Positions 16,600 to 25,791 of a stretch of 64,000 bases of DNA are shown in pieces. The stretch's first letter is position 1. The number at the start of each line of letters is the position of its first letter. The stretch spans positions 3,638 to 67,637 of the forward strand of contig CAJUNA010000027.1 in assembly GCA_910587645.1 (NCBI GenBank), in the 5' to 3' direction. A program made the translations under genes and the position numbers. The stretch comes from an uncultured Oscillospiraceae bacterium. Lineage in GTDB: Bacteria > Bacillota > Clostridia > Oscillospirales > Oscillospiraceae. Below the pieces are notes generated by a model that was not told the DNA's origin, ran no database searches, and saw nothing but the letters and a program-made list of their open reading frames with translations.

Positions 16600-19035
16600 A
16601 TGGAAAAAATGACCAAGGATTCCATGAAGCAGGCGATTGTCGATAAGCTGCGCCTGAACTTCGGCTGCACCGAGGAAGAGGCCACCGAAGCCAATATGAT
16701 GAAAGCCTGCGCCATGGTCCTGCGTGACCGTATGAGTGCTCACGCCGTGGAGACCCGTTCCAAGGTCCGTAAGCAGCAGCTCCGGCAGGTTCACTACATG
16801 TCCCTGGAGTTTCTCATGGGCCGCAGCCTGATGAAGAACGCCTACAACCTGGGGGTTGTGGAGCCGATGCGGCAGGCCATTGAAGAACTTGGGTTTAAGC
16901 CCGCCCACATTTTCGACATGGAACCGGACGCTGGGCTGGGCAACGGCGGCCTGGGCCGTCTGGCGGCCTGCTATCTGGACAGCCTGACCACGTTAGAGAT
17001 TCCGGCTTATGGCTATTCCATCTGCTATGAGCTGGGCATTTTCCGGCAGAAGATCGTAGATGGCCAGCAGCTTGAGCTGCCTGACAACTGGAAGGAGCAG
17101 GGCGATGCCTGGATCATCCCCCGTCCCGATGAGGTGGAGGAAGTTCACTTTGGCGGCAAGCTGCGCCAGTTCTGGGACGGAGACCGTCTCCATGTGGTCA
17201 ACGAGGACTATACCCGCGTTTTAGCGGTGCCCTGTGATATGTTCATTGCCGGTTACGGCACCAAGCACACCAACGCCCTGCGCCTGTGGGACGCGAAAAG
17301 CCCCACCCCCATTGATATGGGCAAGTTCAACCGCGGCGAGTACCTCCGCGCCGGCGAGGAGAAGGCTATGGCGGAAGCCATCGCCAAGGTTCTCTACCCC
17401 GAGGACAACCACTACGAGGGCAAGAGCCTGCGCCTGCGCCAGCAGTACTTCTTCGTTTCCGCCACCATCCAGTCCATCGTCCGCAAGCACATCCAGGCTT
17501 ACGGCACCCTGACCAACTTCCACGAGAAGAACATCATCCAGATCAACGACACCCACCCCACCCTGGTGATCCCTGAGCTGATGCGGATTCTCATGGACGA
17601 TGCGGGCCTGAATTGGGACACCGCCTGGAATATCACCAGCAATTCTGTTGCCTACACCAACCACACGGTGCTGGCCGAAGCTTTGGAACGCTGGCCCCAG
17701 GCATTGATGGAGAGCCTTCTGCCGCGGATTTGGCAGATTATCTGTGAAATCGGCCGCCGCTGGCAGGAGAAGATTACCGCCTTCTACTGCGGCGATGAAA
17801 ACAAGATCAAGAACATGGCTGTCATCTGGGACGGCGAAATCCGCATGGCCAACCTGTGCATTGCTGGCGGCACAGCGGTCAACGGCGTGTCCGCCCTCCA
17901 CAGCGAGATTCTGCGCCGGGATGTGTTCCATGATGCCTGCAAGATGGAGCCGGATAAGTTCAAAAACGTCACCAACGGCATCGACCACCGCCGCTGGCTG
18001 GCAGAGATCAACCCCGGCCTGGATCAATTGATCCGCGACCTGACCAAGTCCAACAACTATTTGCTCCATCCCGGCACAGAGCTGCCAAAGCTGGATCAAT
18101 TTGCCGAGGACAAGGAGGTTCTGCTCCGCCTGAGCCAGATCAAACGCGCCAACAAGGAAGCCTTTGCCAAGTTTGCCAAGAAGGCCCAGGGCTTTGTCCT
18201 CAACCCCGACGCTATTTTCGATGTACAGGTCAAGCGTCTCCATGAGTACAAGCGCCAGCTTTTGAATGTGATGCACATTATTCACATTTACCACCAGCTC
18301 CAAGACAATCCCAACATGGAGATGCACCCCCACACCTTCATTTTCGGCGCCAAGGCCGCGCCCGGCTACGCGGTGGCGAAGCGGATCATCCGCCTGATCA
18401 ACTCCCTTGCCGACCAGATCAACCATGATCCCATCTGCAAGGACAAATTGCAGGTATTCTTCATGGAGAACTACCGGGTTTCCCTGGCGGAGGTCCTGAT
18501 GCCCGCCAGCGAGGTGAGCCAGCAGATTTCTACCGCTGGCAAGGAAGCCAGCGGCACCGGCAACATGAAGTTCATGATGAACGGCGCGCTGACCGTAGGC
18601 ACCCTGGACGGCGCTAACGTGGAGATGCATGAAGTGCTTGGCGATGAGAACATGTTCCTGTTCGGCCTGAAGACTGAGGAAGTGAAGGAGATGCGGGACA
18701 TCGGCTACAATCCCTTTAACCTCTACGCCCGCGACCCCAACCTCCACCGTGTCCTGGATCATATCAACAACGGTTTCCGGGACGGCGTACGCTACGATGA
18801 CCTGGTACAGCGGCTGCTGCTGGGCGTCAACGGTTCGCCTGCGGACGAGTATATGCTGCTTGCGGATTTCGCCTCCTACTGCGCCGCTGAGCGCAAGATG
18901 GCGGAGACCTACGCCGACCAGTCTAAGTGGAATCAGATCAGCTTGCACAACATCGCCCGTTCTGGCATTTTCGCCGCCGACCGTTCTATCGCGGATTATG
19001 CGGAGCGGATCTGGCACGTCCCGTACAAAAAATAA
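16600..19035 (+). CDS. glgP: Glycogen phosphorylase
   Basis: An 811-aa PLP-dependent GT35 enzyme that phosphorolyses glycogen to glucose-1-phosphate. The cofactor lysine is Lys657 in EASGTGNMKFMMNG. N-terminal YMSLEFLMGR and GNGGLGRLAACYLDS are family signatures. It sits 90 bp after glgA, so synthesis and breakdown genes are in one block, with the hairpin at 16530-16564 between them. A strong terminator follows. Confidence 0.96.
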   Translation: MEKMTKDSMKQAIVDKLRLNFGCTEEEATEANMMKACAMVLRDRMSAHAVETRSKVRKQQLRQVHYMSLEFLMGRSLMKNAYNLGVVEPMRQAIEELGFKPAHIFDMEPDAGLGNGGLGRLAACYLDSLTTLEIPAYGYSICYELGIFRQKIVDGQQLELPDNWKEQGDAWIIPRPDEVEEVHFGGKLRQFWDGDRLHVVNEDYTRVLAVPCDMFIAGYGTKHTNALRLWDAKSPTPIDMGKFNRGEYLRAGEEKAMAEAIAKVLYPEDNHYEGKSLRLRQQYFFVSATIQSIVRKHIQAYGTLTNFHEKNIIQINDTHPTLVIPELMRILMDDAGLNWDTAWNITSNSVAYTNHTVLAEALERWPQALMESLLPRIWQIICEIGRRWQEKITAFYCGDENKIKNMAVIWDGEIRMANLCIAGGTAVNGVSALHSEILRRDVFHDACKMEPDKFKNVTNGIDHRRWLAEINPGLDQLIRDLTKSNNYLLHPGTELPKLDQFAEDKEVLLRLSQIKRANKEAFAKFAKKAQGFVLNPDAIFDVQVKRLHEYKRQLLNVMHIIHIYHQLQDNPNMEMHPHTFIFGAKAAPGYAVAKRIIRLINSLADQINHDPICKDKLQVFFMENYRVSLAEVLMPASEVSQQISTAGKEASGTGNMKFMMNGALTVGTLDGANVEMHEVLGDENMFLFGLKTEEVKEMRDIGYNPFNLYARDPNLHRVLDHINNGFRDGVRYDDLVQRLLLGVNGSPADEYMLLADFASYCAAERKMAETYADQSKWNQISLHNIARSGIFAADRSIADYAERIWHVPYKK

Positions 19036-19043
19036 AAACCATC

Positions 19044-19075
19044 ATCGGGGGAGCCGGCATACCGGCTCCCCCGAT
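19044..19075. terminator. Bidirectional terminator after glgP
   Basis: Perfect 14-bp stem (19044-19057 and 19062-19075), tetraloop CATA, A-rich 5' side and TTTTA on the 3' side. It separates the convergent glgP and mtaB genes. Confidence 0.92.
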
Positions 19076-19085
19076 TTTATTAATT

Positions 19086-20372
19086 TCAAAACTCCGTCTC
19101 CCCCAGCAGGATATCCCCTGCCACACCCACGATTTTTACAGGGACAGTCTGGTTATGCAGCCCATCCGTCTTTACGCCTACGCACATGTAATTCGGCGCG
19201 TGACCCTGATACAACCCGCTGGCCAGCTGCTCAAACAGCACTTCATATACCGCCCCCACGCAGCCAGAGAGGTACGCCTGATGCAGCTCCTCCGCCAGTA
19301 CGGCGGCCCGGGCGGCCCGTTCCTCCTTGACGGCTTTTGGTACCTGCTCCATCCCTGCCGCAGGCGTACCAGGCCGGATGGAATATGGAAAAATGTGCAT
19401 CTCCGCGAAGCCGCACGCCTGCACGAATGCCATCGTGGCAGAGAACTCCTCCTCGGTTTCCCCGGGAAATCCCACAATCCAATCGGTAGTGACCGCCGGT
19501 CTCTGAAAGAAGACATTTAGTAATTCTACGCTCTTTCTATACCGTGCGGTATCATATTTACGGTTCATCCGCCGCAGAGTCTTATCGCATCCGGATTGCA
19601 TCGACAGATGAAAATGGGGACAGAGGTTCTCCAGCCCTGCTGCCCTCCGGCAGAAATCTTCCGTAATAGTCCTCGGCTCCAGGGAACCCAGCCGTACCCG
19701 CATATCCCCCGCTTCCTGGCAGATGGCTTCCAGCAAGTCAATCAGCCCCGGCTTTCCCGGCAGATCCTGGCCCCAGGAGGAAATCTCAATCCCGGTCACA
19801 ACGATTTCCCGGTATCCCTCTTTCCGCAGCCTTTTGGTTTCCTTCCGTGCCGCTTCCAGGTTCAGCGACCGTACCGGTCCCCGGGCATAAGGGATGATGC
19901 AGTAGGAGCAGAAGTTGACACACCCATCTTCCACCTTCAGCATGGCCCTGGTTCGCGCCGCCAGCCCACCGGCGGGCAGTACCTCAAAGGCCCTGCGCCG
20001 CAGGGCTTCGTCCAGGCAGACCACCGGCTCCTTTTCCCTGGCCGCGCCCTCCAGCAGATCCAGGAATTTCAACCTGTCCCCAGTTCCGGCGATTAAGTCC
20101 ACATCCAGGCCCTTCACATCCTCCGGGTGGGTCTGGGGGTAGCAGCCGCAGACCGCCACCACTGCGTCCGGCGATTGTTTCCGCGCCCTGCGGATCATTT
20201 GCCGGGATTTTTTATCGCTGACAGCGGTGACCGTACAGGTGTTAATAATGTATGCGTCCGCCTTTCCCTCAAAGGGAACCAGGGAGTGCCCCCGGGCGGC
20301 TAATTCCTGCTCCATGGCCTGGGTTTCATATTGGTTGACCTTGCAGCCCAAAGTATAGATGGCTATATTCAT
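19086..20372 (-). CDS. mtaB: tRNA t6A37 methylthiotransferase
   Basis: A 428-aa radical-SAM methylthiotransferase converting N6-threonylcarbamoyladenosine-37 to ms2t6A in ANN-decoding tRNAs. The N-terminal UPF0004 domain has cluster cysteines Cys10, Cys46 and one of Cys75/77. The radical SAM CxxxCxxC is Cys151, Cys155, Cys158 (CVNFCSYC). A C-terminal TRAM-like domain follows. GCKVNQYE at the N-terminus is typical of the MtaB subfamily rather than MiaB or RimO. GAGGGACAGGG precedes the start. Confidence 0.93.
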   Translation of the reverse strand: MNIAIYTLGCKVNQYETQAMEQELAARGHSLVPFEGKADAYIINTCTVTAVSDKKSRQMIRRARKQSPDAVVAVCGCYPQTHPEDVKGLDVDLIAGTGDRLKFLDLLEGAAREKEPVVCLDEALRRRAFEVLPAGGLAARTRAMLKVEDGCVNFCSYCIIPYARGPVRSLNLEAARKETKRLRKEGYREIVVTGIEISSWGQDLPGKPGLIDLLEAICQEAGDMRVRLGSLEPRTITEDFCRRAAGLENLCPHFHLSMQSGCDKTLRRMNRKYDTARYRKSVELLNVFFQRPAVTTDWIVGFPGETEEEFSATMAFVQACGFAEMHIFPYSIRPGTPAAGMEQVPKAVKEERAARAAVLAEELHQAYLSGCVGAVYEVLFEQLASGLYQGHAPNYMCVGVKTDGLHNQTVPVKIVGVAGDILLGETEF

Positions 20373-20432
20373 GCCCTGTCCCTCTTGCTTTTTCTTTTAG
20401 AATATGGTATCATAAAAAATTAGACTGCCTTG

Positions 20433-20894
20433 TTATAAATTAATCCAAATGCCCTCGTCCTTTATCTCCGCCCCTTCCATAGCGCGGTAAAATTTCTGTG
20501 CTTCCGGGTTGGAGGCAATCAGGCCGATAAGGGTATCGGCACCGGCGTCCCGAAGCCTGCGACGCAGCTCCTCCATAAGGGCCTGCGCAACACCATGATG
20601 CCGTTTGCTTTTCAGCACACAGATCCAGTCCAGATATGCCTTTACGGAGCCATCAAAATGGCTGTGGATCAACGCGGAATCAATCCTGCCCACCACGTTT
20701 TCCCCTTCATAAGCCAGCAGGGAAATAGAATCCGCGAACCGCGCATCCTGAAAGCTTTCCCGGACAGCCGAGATGTAATCCCCATCAATCTCCCAGCCCC
20801 AGAAATTTTCTTCCTCCCGCAGCCGTTTCTCAAAAGCGGCCGCATCTTCCAGCCGCTCGCTGGTATAGGGGAGGATTTGTAAATGTTCCAGCAT
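20433..20894 (-). CDS. GNAT-family N-acetyltransferase
   Basis: A 153-aa single-domain GNAT protein. The central part has the motif A region (ICVLKSKRHHGVAQALMEELRRRL) for acetyl-CoA binding, and the end has NPEAQKFYRAMEGAEI. The acceptor substrate is unknown. Promoter TTGTCA, 17 bp, TATAAT lies just upstream (20955-20927). Confidence 0.85.
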   Translation of the reverse strand: MLEHLQILPYTSERLEDAAAFEKRLREEENFWGWEIDGDYISAVRESFQDARFADSISLLAYEGENVVGRIDSALIHSHFDGSVKAYLDWICVLKSKRHHGVAQALMEELRRRLRDAGADTLIGLIASNPEAQKFYRAMEGAEIKDEGIWINL

Positions 20895-20926
20895 AACATA
20901 CCCCTTTCTCCTACTATTTTCCCCTC

Positions 20927-20955
20927 ATTATAATACAAATCCCCCTTCCTGACAA
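20927..20955 (-). promoter_or_regulatory. Promoter of the GNAT gene
   Basis: Leftward TTGTCA (20955-20950), 17-bp spacer, TATAAT (20932-20927). Confidence 0.7.
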
Positions 20956-20983
20956 GAGGGGCATACATTTTGCGGAGGCCACT

Positions 20984-21214
20984 ATGCCATATGTACAAGA
21001 GGATTACTTGGAAGCCAAGCGTCAAATCGACTCCACGCTGCATAAGCTGCGGGAAACCATAAAAACCCTGGAAGCAAAAGAAAATCCGGCCCGCTACAAA
21101 TCCCAGATTACCCTGGCGCAACGGCGCATTCAAGCCTTTGAACTGGCCAGCCATCTGATTGCGCAGCAGATCTGTCAAACCGAAACGCAAGGAGAATCCA
21201 AATGCACTACTTAG
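20984..21214 (+). CDS. Small coiled-coil protein of unknown function
   Basis: A 76-aa charged, helix-forming protein; residues 8-70 look like a coiled coil. I do not recognise a family. CGGAGG precedes the ATG and its 3' end overlaps the cysteine desulfurase start by 13 bp, so the two are probably translationally coupled. No transmembrane segment or metal motif is visible. Confidence 0.72.
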   Translation: MPYVQEDYLEAKRQIDSTLHKLRETIKTLEAKENPARYKSQITLAQRRIQAFELASHLIAQQICQTETQGESKCTT

Positions 21215-22329
21215 ACCACGCCGCCACCACCCCCGTCTCCCAGGAGACCGCCCAAGCCATGCTAGCAGTTCTGACCCGGCAGTTCGGCAATCCTTCCTCC
21301 CAGCACACACTGGGCCGGGAGGCAAAAAAGCTGGTGGACGGCAGCCGTGCCATCATCGCCAAATCCCTGGCCTGCAAGAGTGAACAGCTTTATTTCACCT
21401 CCTGCGGCACCGAGAGCGACAACTGGGCCATCCGCGCCGCCCTCCACCAAAACCGCCGCCTTGGCAAACACATCGTCACCACTGCCGTAGAGCACAGCGC
21501 AGTACTGCAATGCGTCAAGCACTTAGAGCAGGAGGGCTATTCTGTCTCTTATGTAAAGCCTGACAGCCAAGGCCGTGTTACAGCGGATCAGATTGCCGCC
21601 GTCCTGCGGGAGGACACCGCGCTGGTGAGCGTCATGCTGGTAAACAACGAAACTGGCGCACGTTTTCCCATAGAAGAAATCGCGGCGCTGTTAAAAGACC
21701 GCTCCACCCTTCTCCATACCGATGCGGTGCAGGGTTTTTTAAAGATCCCCTTCACCGCCAAGAGCCTGGGTGCAGACTATATATCCATATCGGCCCACAA
21801 AATTGGTGGGCCGAAAGGCATTGGCGCGCTATATACCGGCGGAAAAGCCAAAACGCCCCAGCCGCTCCTGTACGGCGGCGGCCAGGAATCCAATCTGCGT
21901 CCCGGCACAGAAGCGACCGCCCAAATCGCAGGCTTCGCAAAAGCAGTAGAACTCCGTCAAAACCATCTGGAGGAAATCCTCCATCACTTGGCAGACTGCC
22001 GTGCCTACGCTGTGGAAAAGCTGGAAGGGATCCCTACTTTACAAATCCTCAGCTCTGGCGGCGCCCCCCATATCTTGGCGGCGTCCCTTCCCGGCTATCC
22101 CAGCCAAAACATCGTCAGTGAGCTGAATGAAAAAGGGATTTACATTTCCGCTGGCTCCGCTTGCCACCGGGGCAAGGCCAGCCATGTATTCACCGCTATG
22201 GGCCTGGACAAAAAGACGGCGGCAGGCGCTATAAGGATCAGTTTCGGCCCCGAGACCCACAAATCCGACATCGATGCCCTGGCAGACGCCCTGGCAGAAC
22301 ACCAGCGCACCCGTTTCCCCATGCTGTAA
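21202..22329 (+). CDS. Cysteine desulfurase (NifS/IscS family)
   Basis: A 375-aa class V aminotransferase-fold PLP enzyme that moves sulfur from cysteine to an active-site persulfide. The PLP lysine is Lys200 (SAHKIGGPKG) and the persulfide Cys is Cys321 (SAGSACHRG). N-terminal YLDHAATTP is typical. No iscU-like scaffold or thiI gene is adjacent, so the sulfur acceptor (Fe-S cluster or tRNA thiolation) is not determined. Confidence 0.92.
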   Translation: MHYLDHAATTPVSQETAQAMLAVLTRQFGNPSSQHTLGREAKKLVDGSRAIIAKSLACKSEQLYFTSCGTESDNWAIRAALHQNRRLGKHIVTTAVEHSAVLQCVKHLEQEGYSVSYVKPDSQGRVTADQIAAVLREDTALVSVMLVNNETGARFPIEEIAALLKDRSTLLHTDAVQGFLKIPFTAKSLGADYISISAHKIGGPKGIGALYTGGKAKTPQPLLYGGGQESNLRPGTEATAQIAGFAKAVELRQNHLEEILHHLADCRAYAVEKLEGIPTLQILSSGGAPHILAASLPGYPSQNIVSELNEKGIYISAGSACHRGKASHVFTAMGLDKKTAAGAIRISFGPETHKSDIDALADALAEHQRTRFPML

Positions 22330-22445
22330 GCCGCCGCTTCCCGGCGGCAAGCTGCCTGGTAAAACAAGCCACAGTCCATGAATGCAAAATCTGTTGTCTT
22401 GGCGTACATTTAGGGACTATTTGGATAGGCAAAAATGCCTGCGAT

Positions 22446-22464
22446 CTGGGGCTGGTAGCCCCAG
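22446..22464 (+). other. Hairpin in the leader of the second MATE gene
   Basis: Perfect 8-bp stem with a 3-nt loop (22446-22453 and 22457-22464), 16 bp before AGAGG. A second small stem (GCCGCC/GGCGGC) follows the desulfurase stop at 22330-22348 and may be a terminator remnant. Confidence 0.4.
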
Positions 22465-22493
22465 GATTGAAGAACATAAGAGAGGAAAAAAAC

Positions 22494-23876
22494 ATGCTCC
22501 AATCCCTCCGCCGGGAACCCGGCTTTTACAAAAGGTTATGGTCATTGTCCGCACCCATGATCCTGCAAAACATCATCACCACCTCACTGGGTTTTGCGGA
22601 TATATTCATGGTGGGCCTGCTAGGTAATGCGGAGATGGCGGCGGCCACCGCCGCCAATGTCCCAGTATTCATTATCCAGGTGGTCATATTTGGCTTTCAA
22701 AGCGGTATGGCCGTCTTGGTCAGCCAATACTGGGGCCGGGGCGATACTGATAACATCAACCGTTGTCTTGGCGTAGCCCTCTATGCCGTAACAGGCTTTT
22801 CCACCCTTCTGGCGCTGGTCACGTTCTTGTTCCCTGCCCAAGTGCTTCGCCTGATCACCCCCAACGAGGAGTTGGTGGAGCTTGCCGTCCGCTACATCCA
22901 GATTGTCGGCTTCTCCTACATTTTTAACGGCATCAGCAGCATCTATGCCGGGATCCAGCGCAGCACAGAATTCCCGGCTTTCGGCATGCTCCTTTTCGGT
23001 GTTTCCATGTGCGTGAACACATTTTTGAACTACGTGCTGATCTTTGGCCATTTCGGCGCGCCCGCCATGGGCATCACTGGCGCGGCGGCAGCAACCCTGG
23101 CCAGCCGCGTGGTAGAATTCGTCATAGCTGCCACCTTTGCCCTGCGCAGCAAGCGCCTGTCCCTCCGCTGGGGATGTGTTTTCCGTCCGGGAAAAGCAAT
23201 TTTGCGAAGCTTCCTGACCTACTCCACCCCGGTTGTCTGCAACGAAGCCCTGTGGAGCATCGGCACCTCCATGCTCACTATCATCATGGGCCACATGTCC
23301 AACAGCCAGGACATGCTGGCGGCCTATGCCCTGATCGGCAATATAGACAAGCTCTCCACCGTGGTCTGCTTCGGCCTTGCCGGTTCCGCCGCCGTAATTG
23401 TAGGCAAAGAAATTGGGCAGGGCAGGGACAAGCAGCGGATCTATTCGGTAAGCTGGACCCTTCTCCTCGCCTCGATGCTGGTAGGCGGCGCAGTCATGGC
23501 GATCCTGCTGGTATTGCTGCCCACTTTTTTCCAGCCGGTCCTGTTCCCTCTGTTCAAGCTGACCCCCGGCGCAGCAGAGGTAGCGGCCTATTTAGCTGTT
23601 GTCTACGCGGTGTTCATGCCTATGCGTGCCTTTGACATCACCAACATCACCGGCGTCCTCCGCGCCGGCGGCGATGCCAAGATGGCGTCCCTCATAGACA
23701 TCGGCCCGCTATGGCTGGCAGCCATCCCCCTGATGGCCCTTACAGCCCTGGTATTCCAAGCCCCGACATGGGCGGTGTGCATTGCCATGCAGGCGGAAAA
23801 CCTGTTGAAATGCCCCATCGGCCTGATCCGCTTCCGGAGCCGGAAATGGATCAACGATGTCACAAAGGCCACGTGA
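22494..23876 (+). CDS. MATE-family multidrug exporter (second copy)
   Basis: A 460-aa, about 12-helix MATE antiporter. Start 22494 fits the family N-terminus (REPGFYKRLWSLSAPMILQNIITTSLGFADIFMVG) and has AGAGG 8 nt upstream; the open frame continues back to 22161 inside the previous gene in another frame. It is a distant paralogue of the protein at 2793-4172, not a recent duplicate. Substrate unknown. Confidence 0.9.
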   Translation: MLQSLRREPGFYKRLWSLSAPMILQNIITTSLGFADIFMVGLLGNAEMAAATAANVPVFIIQVVIFGFQSGMAVLVSQYWGRGDTDNINRCLGVALYAVTGFSTLLALVTFLFPAQVLRLITPNEELVELAVRYIQIVGFSYIFNGISSIYAGIQRSTEFPAFGMLLFGVSMCVNTFLNYVLIFGHFGAPAMGITGAAAATLASRVVEFVIAATFALRSKRLSLRWGCVFRPGKAILRSFLTYSTPVVCNEALWSIGTSMLTIIMGHMSNSQDMLAAYALIGNIDKLSTVVCFGLAGSAAVIVGKEIGQGRDKQRIYSVSWTLLLASMLVGGAVMAILLVLLPTFFQPVLFPLFKLTPGAAEVAAYLAVVYAVFMPMRAFDITNITGVLRAGGDAKMASLIDIGPLWLAAIPLMALTALVFQAPTWAVCIAMQAENLLKCPIGLIRFRSRKWINDVTKAT

Positions 23877-23908
23877 CCTCCCTAATTCTGTGAAAGCGCA
23901 GGTGACCC

Positions 23909-24742
23909 ATGGATTATACGCCATCTTTCTTCCGCTGCCCCCTCTGCGCAGCCCCGCTGGAGGATGCGCCAACCGTCCTCCGCTGTCCCAGCGGCCATGC
24001 CTTCGACAAAGCCAGGGAGGGCTATACCAACCTGCTCCCCGCTAACCAGAAGCACTCCAAAGCCCCTGGCGATGACAAGGGCATGTCCGCCGCCCGCCGG
24101 GCATTTTTGGACAAGGGCTGGTACAAGCCCCTCCGGGACGCGCTATGCCGTCTGGCGGTAGATTTGGCCGGCCCCTCCCCCACAGTGCTGGACGCGGGCT
24201 GTGGTGAGGGTTACTACACCGCTGGTGTCCACGAATCCCTTCTGGCGGCAGGTAAATCCCCCCGGACAGCAGGGATCGACATTTCTAAATTCTCCATCCA
24301 AAAGGCCGCCAAGCGTTACCCCGGCATCGCCTTCGCGGTGGCGTCCGCCTACCGCATGCCCATCGCGGACCAGTGCGCCGGCCTTCTGCTGAACGTATTT
24401 TCCCCCCTGGCTTTGGAGGAATTCCGCCGCGTATTGAAACCCGGGGGCATATACCTCTACGTAGTCCCTGCCGCCAACCACCTGTGGGAGCTGAAAGAGG
24501 TTCTATACAGCCACCCTTACCCCAACGAGGAAAAGGAAACTCCTTACGAAGGCTTCACCTATCGGGAGATCATTCCCATCGCCTACCGGATCCACCTCCC
24601 CAGCCAGCCAGACATCCATGCCCTGTTCCAAATGACACCTTACTACTGGAAAACCGGCAGGGAGGACGCGGCCCGTCTCGCATCGCTGCCGGAGCTGGAC
24701 TGCCAGATTGGCTTCCGCGTCCATGTATTCCGCCGGGTGTAA
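23909..24742 (+). CDS. rlmA: 23S rRNA (guanine-N1)-methyltransferase, RlmA family
   Basis: A 277-aa methyltransferase of the RlmA family, which methylates N1 of G745 or G748 in 23S rRNA helix 35. An N-terminal zinc site is formed by Cys10, Cys13, Cys26 and His30. SAM motif I is VLDAGCGEGYYT (about 93-104). RlmA-II members (TlrB) modify G748 and can affect macrolide binding; the sequence alone does not separate the two. It begins 32 bp after the MATE gene. Confidence 0.88.
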   Translation: MDYTPSFFRCPLCAAPLEDAPTVLRCPSGHAFDKAREGYTNLLPANQKHSKAPGDDKGMSAARRAFLDKGWYKPLRDALCRLAVDLAGPSPTVLDAGCGEGYYTAGVHESLLAAGKSPRTAGIDISKFSIQKAAKRYPGIAFAVASAYRMPIADQCAGLLLNVFSPLALEEFRRVLKPGGIYLYVVPAANHLWELKEVLYSHPYPNEEKETPYEGFTYREIIPIAYRIHLPSQPDIHALFQMTPYYWKTGREDAARLASLPELDCQIGFRVHVFRRV

Positions 24743-24885
24743 CGTCATTCTGTATATTCATGAATATGTGAAATAATTATCCGTCAAATCGTGCAAAAGA
24801 GTAGTTTTGTTTTTAGCTTTCTTTGTCGGTTTGGCGGATTTTTCCTGTTTTTACTCAATATTTATACATTTCCATTGAAAATCTA

Positions 24886-24914
24886 TTGACATTTCCCGGA
24901 AATCGGTGTATGCT
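24886..24914 (+). promoter_or_regulatory. Promoter of the amino-acid ABC transporter
   Basis: TTGACA (24886-24891), 17-bp spacer, TATGCT (24909-24914). The spacer begins with an 11-bp inverted repeat, TTTCCCGGAAA (24892-24902). A second palindrome, ATATTCATGAATAT (24754-24767), lies further upstream. Confidence 0.65.
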
Positions 24915-24987
24915 TCCTGTCACCCGGTAAGCTCCGGCAAAATGAGATTAGATGAATATTTTATATTGGAAAAAGGAGCATATTGTC

Positions 24988-25791
24988 ATGAAAAAGTTAG
25001 TCACATTACTGTTGGCCATGGTTATGGTTCTCAGTCTCGCCGCCTGTGGCGGAGGAAAAGCCCAGCTAAAAATCCTGGACACCGAATACACCCTGGAGGA
25101 CTACGCCATTGCCGTAGCCAAGGAGGACACCGCCCTGCTAGACGAGATCAACGCCGCCCTTGCGGCTATCACCGCCGATGGCACCACCCAGAAGATCATC
25201 GACAAGTACATCTCCGGCAAGGATCATGACCTGACCTTCCAAGCTAATGCTGAAGGCAAACCGGAACTGGTCATGGCCACCAACGCCTTCTTCCCTCCCT
25301 ACGAGTACTATGAGAACGATCAGATCGTAGGTATTGACGCAGAAATGGCCGCGGCTATTGCCGACCAGATGGGCCGCAAGCTCACCATTGTGGACACCGA
25401 GTTTGGCTCCATCATCGCCGGTATTCAGACCGGTAAGTACGACATGGGCATGGCTGGCATGACCGTCACCGAGGAGCGCCTGGAGTCTGTCAACTTCTCT
25501 GACAGCTACGCCACCGGCGTGCAGGTTGTTATCGTCAAAGAGGACTCCGCTATCCAAACCGTAGATGATCTTCTGGATTCCTCCGCCAGCTATAAGGCGG
25601 GTGTCCAGCAGGACACTACCGGCGACATCTACCTTTCCGATACCTATGAAAACGGCGGCATCGGCGAAGACCGTGTGCTCCGCTATAAGACCGGCAATGA
25701 GGCCGTCCAGGCCTTGCTTACCGGCAAGGTGGACTGCGTGGTCATTGACCAGGAGCCGGCCAAGGCCTACGTGGCGCAGAACAATAAATAA
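24988..25791 (+). CDS. Amino-acid-binding lipoprotein, apparently circularly permuted
   Basis: A 267-aa ABC transporter solute-binding lipoprotein. Lipobox LAAC puts the lipid anchor on Cys20. Normally this family begins with a VATNAxFPPYEY strand and ends with a block LKILDxEYxxEDYAIAV...LLDEINAAL...DGTxxKIIDKYI. Here that closing block comes first (residues 26-76), a short linker follows, the usual opening block starts near 93, and the protein stops at AKAYVAQNNK, exactly where the closing block should begin. Start 24988 has AAAGGAG upstream. It serves the permease and ATPase downstream, probably for polar amino acids. Confidence 0.85.
   Translation: MKKLVTLLLAMVMVLSLAACGGGKAQLKILDTEYTLEDYAIAVAKEDTALLDEINAALAAITADGTTQKIIDKYISGKDHDLTFQANAEGKPELVMATNAFFPPYEYYENDQIVGIDAEMAAAIADQMGRKLTIVDTEFGSIIAGIQTGKYDMGMAGMTVTEERLESVNFSDSYATGVQVVIVKEDSAIQTVDDLLDSSASYKAGVQQDTTGDIYLSDTYENGGIGEDRVLRYKTGNEAVQALLTGKVDCVVIDQEPAKAYVAQNNK

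Noticed and set aside
17221..19017. 598-aa antisense frame opposite glgP, and others at 4796-5950, 6260-7753, 11791-13731, 41048-42907 and 52586-54922
   Set aside because: They lie opposite clear genes with GC-biased third positions, have no ribosome binding sites and no family motifs.
24988..25791. Binding protein truncated by the neighbouring insertion
   Set aside because: The missing closing block is present intact at the N-terminus, so truncation alone does not explain the gene.
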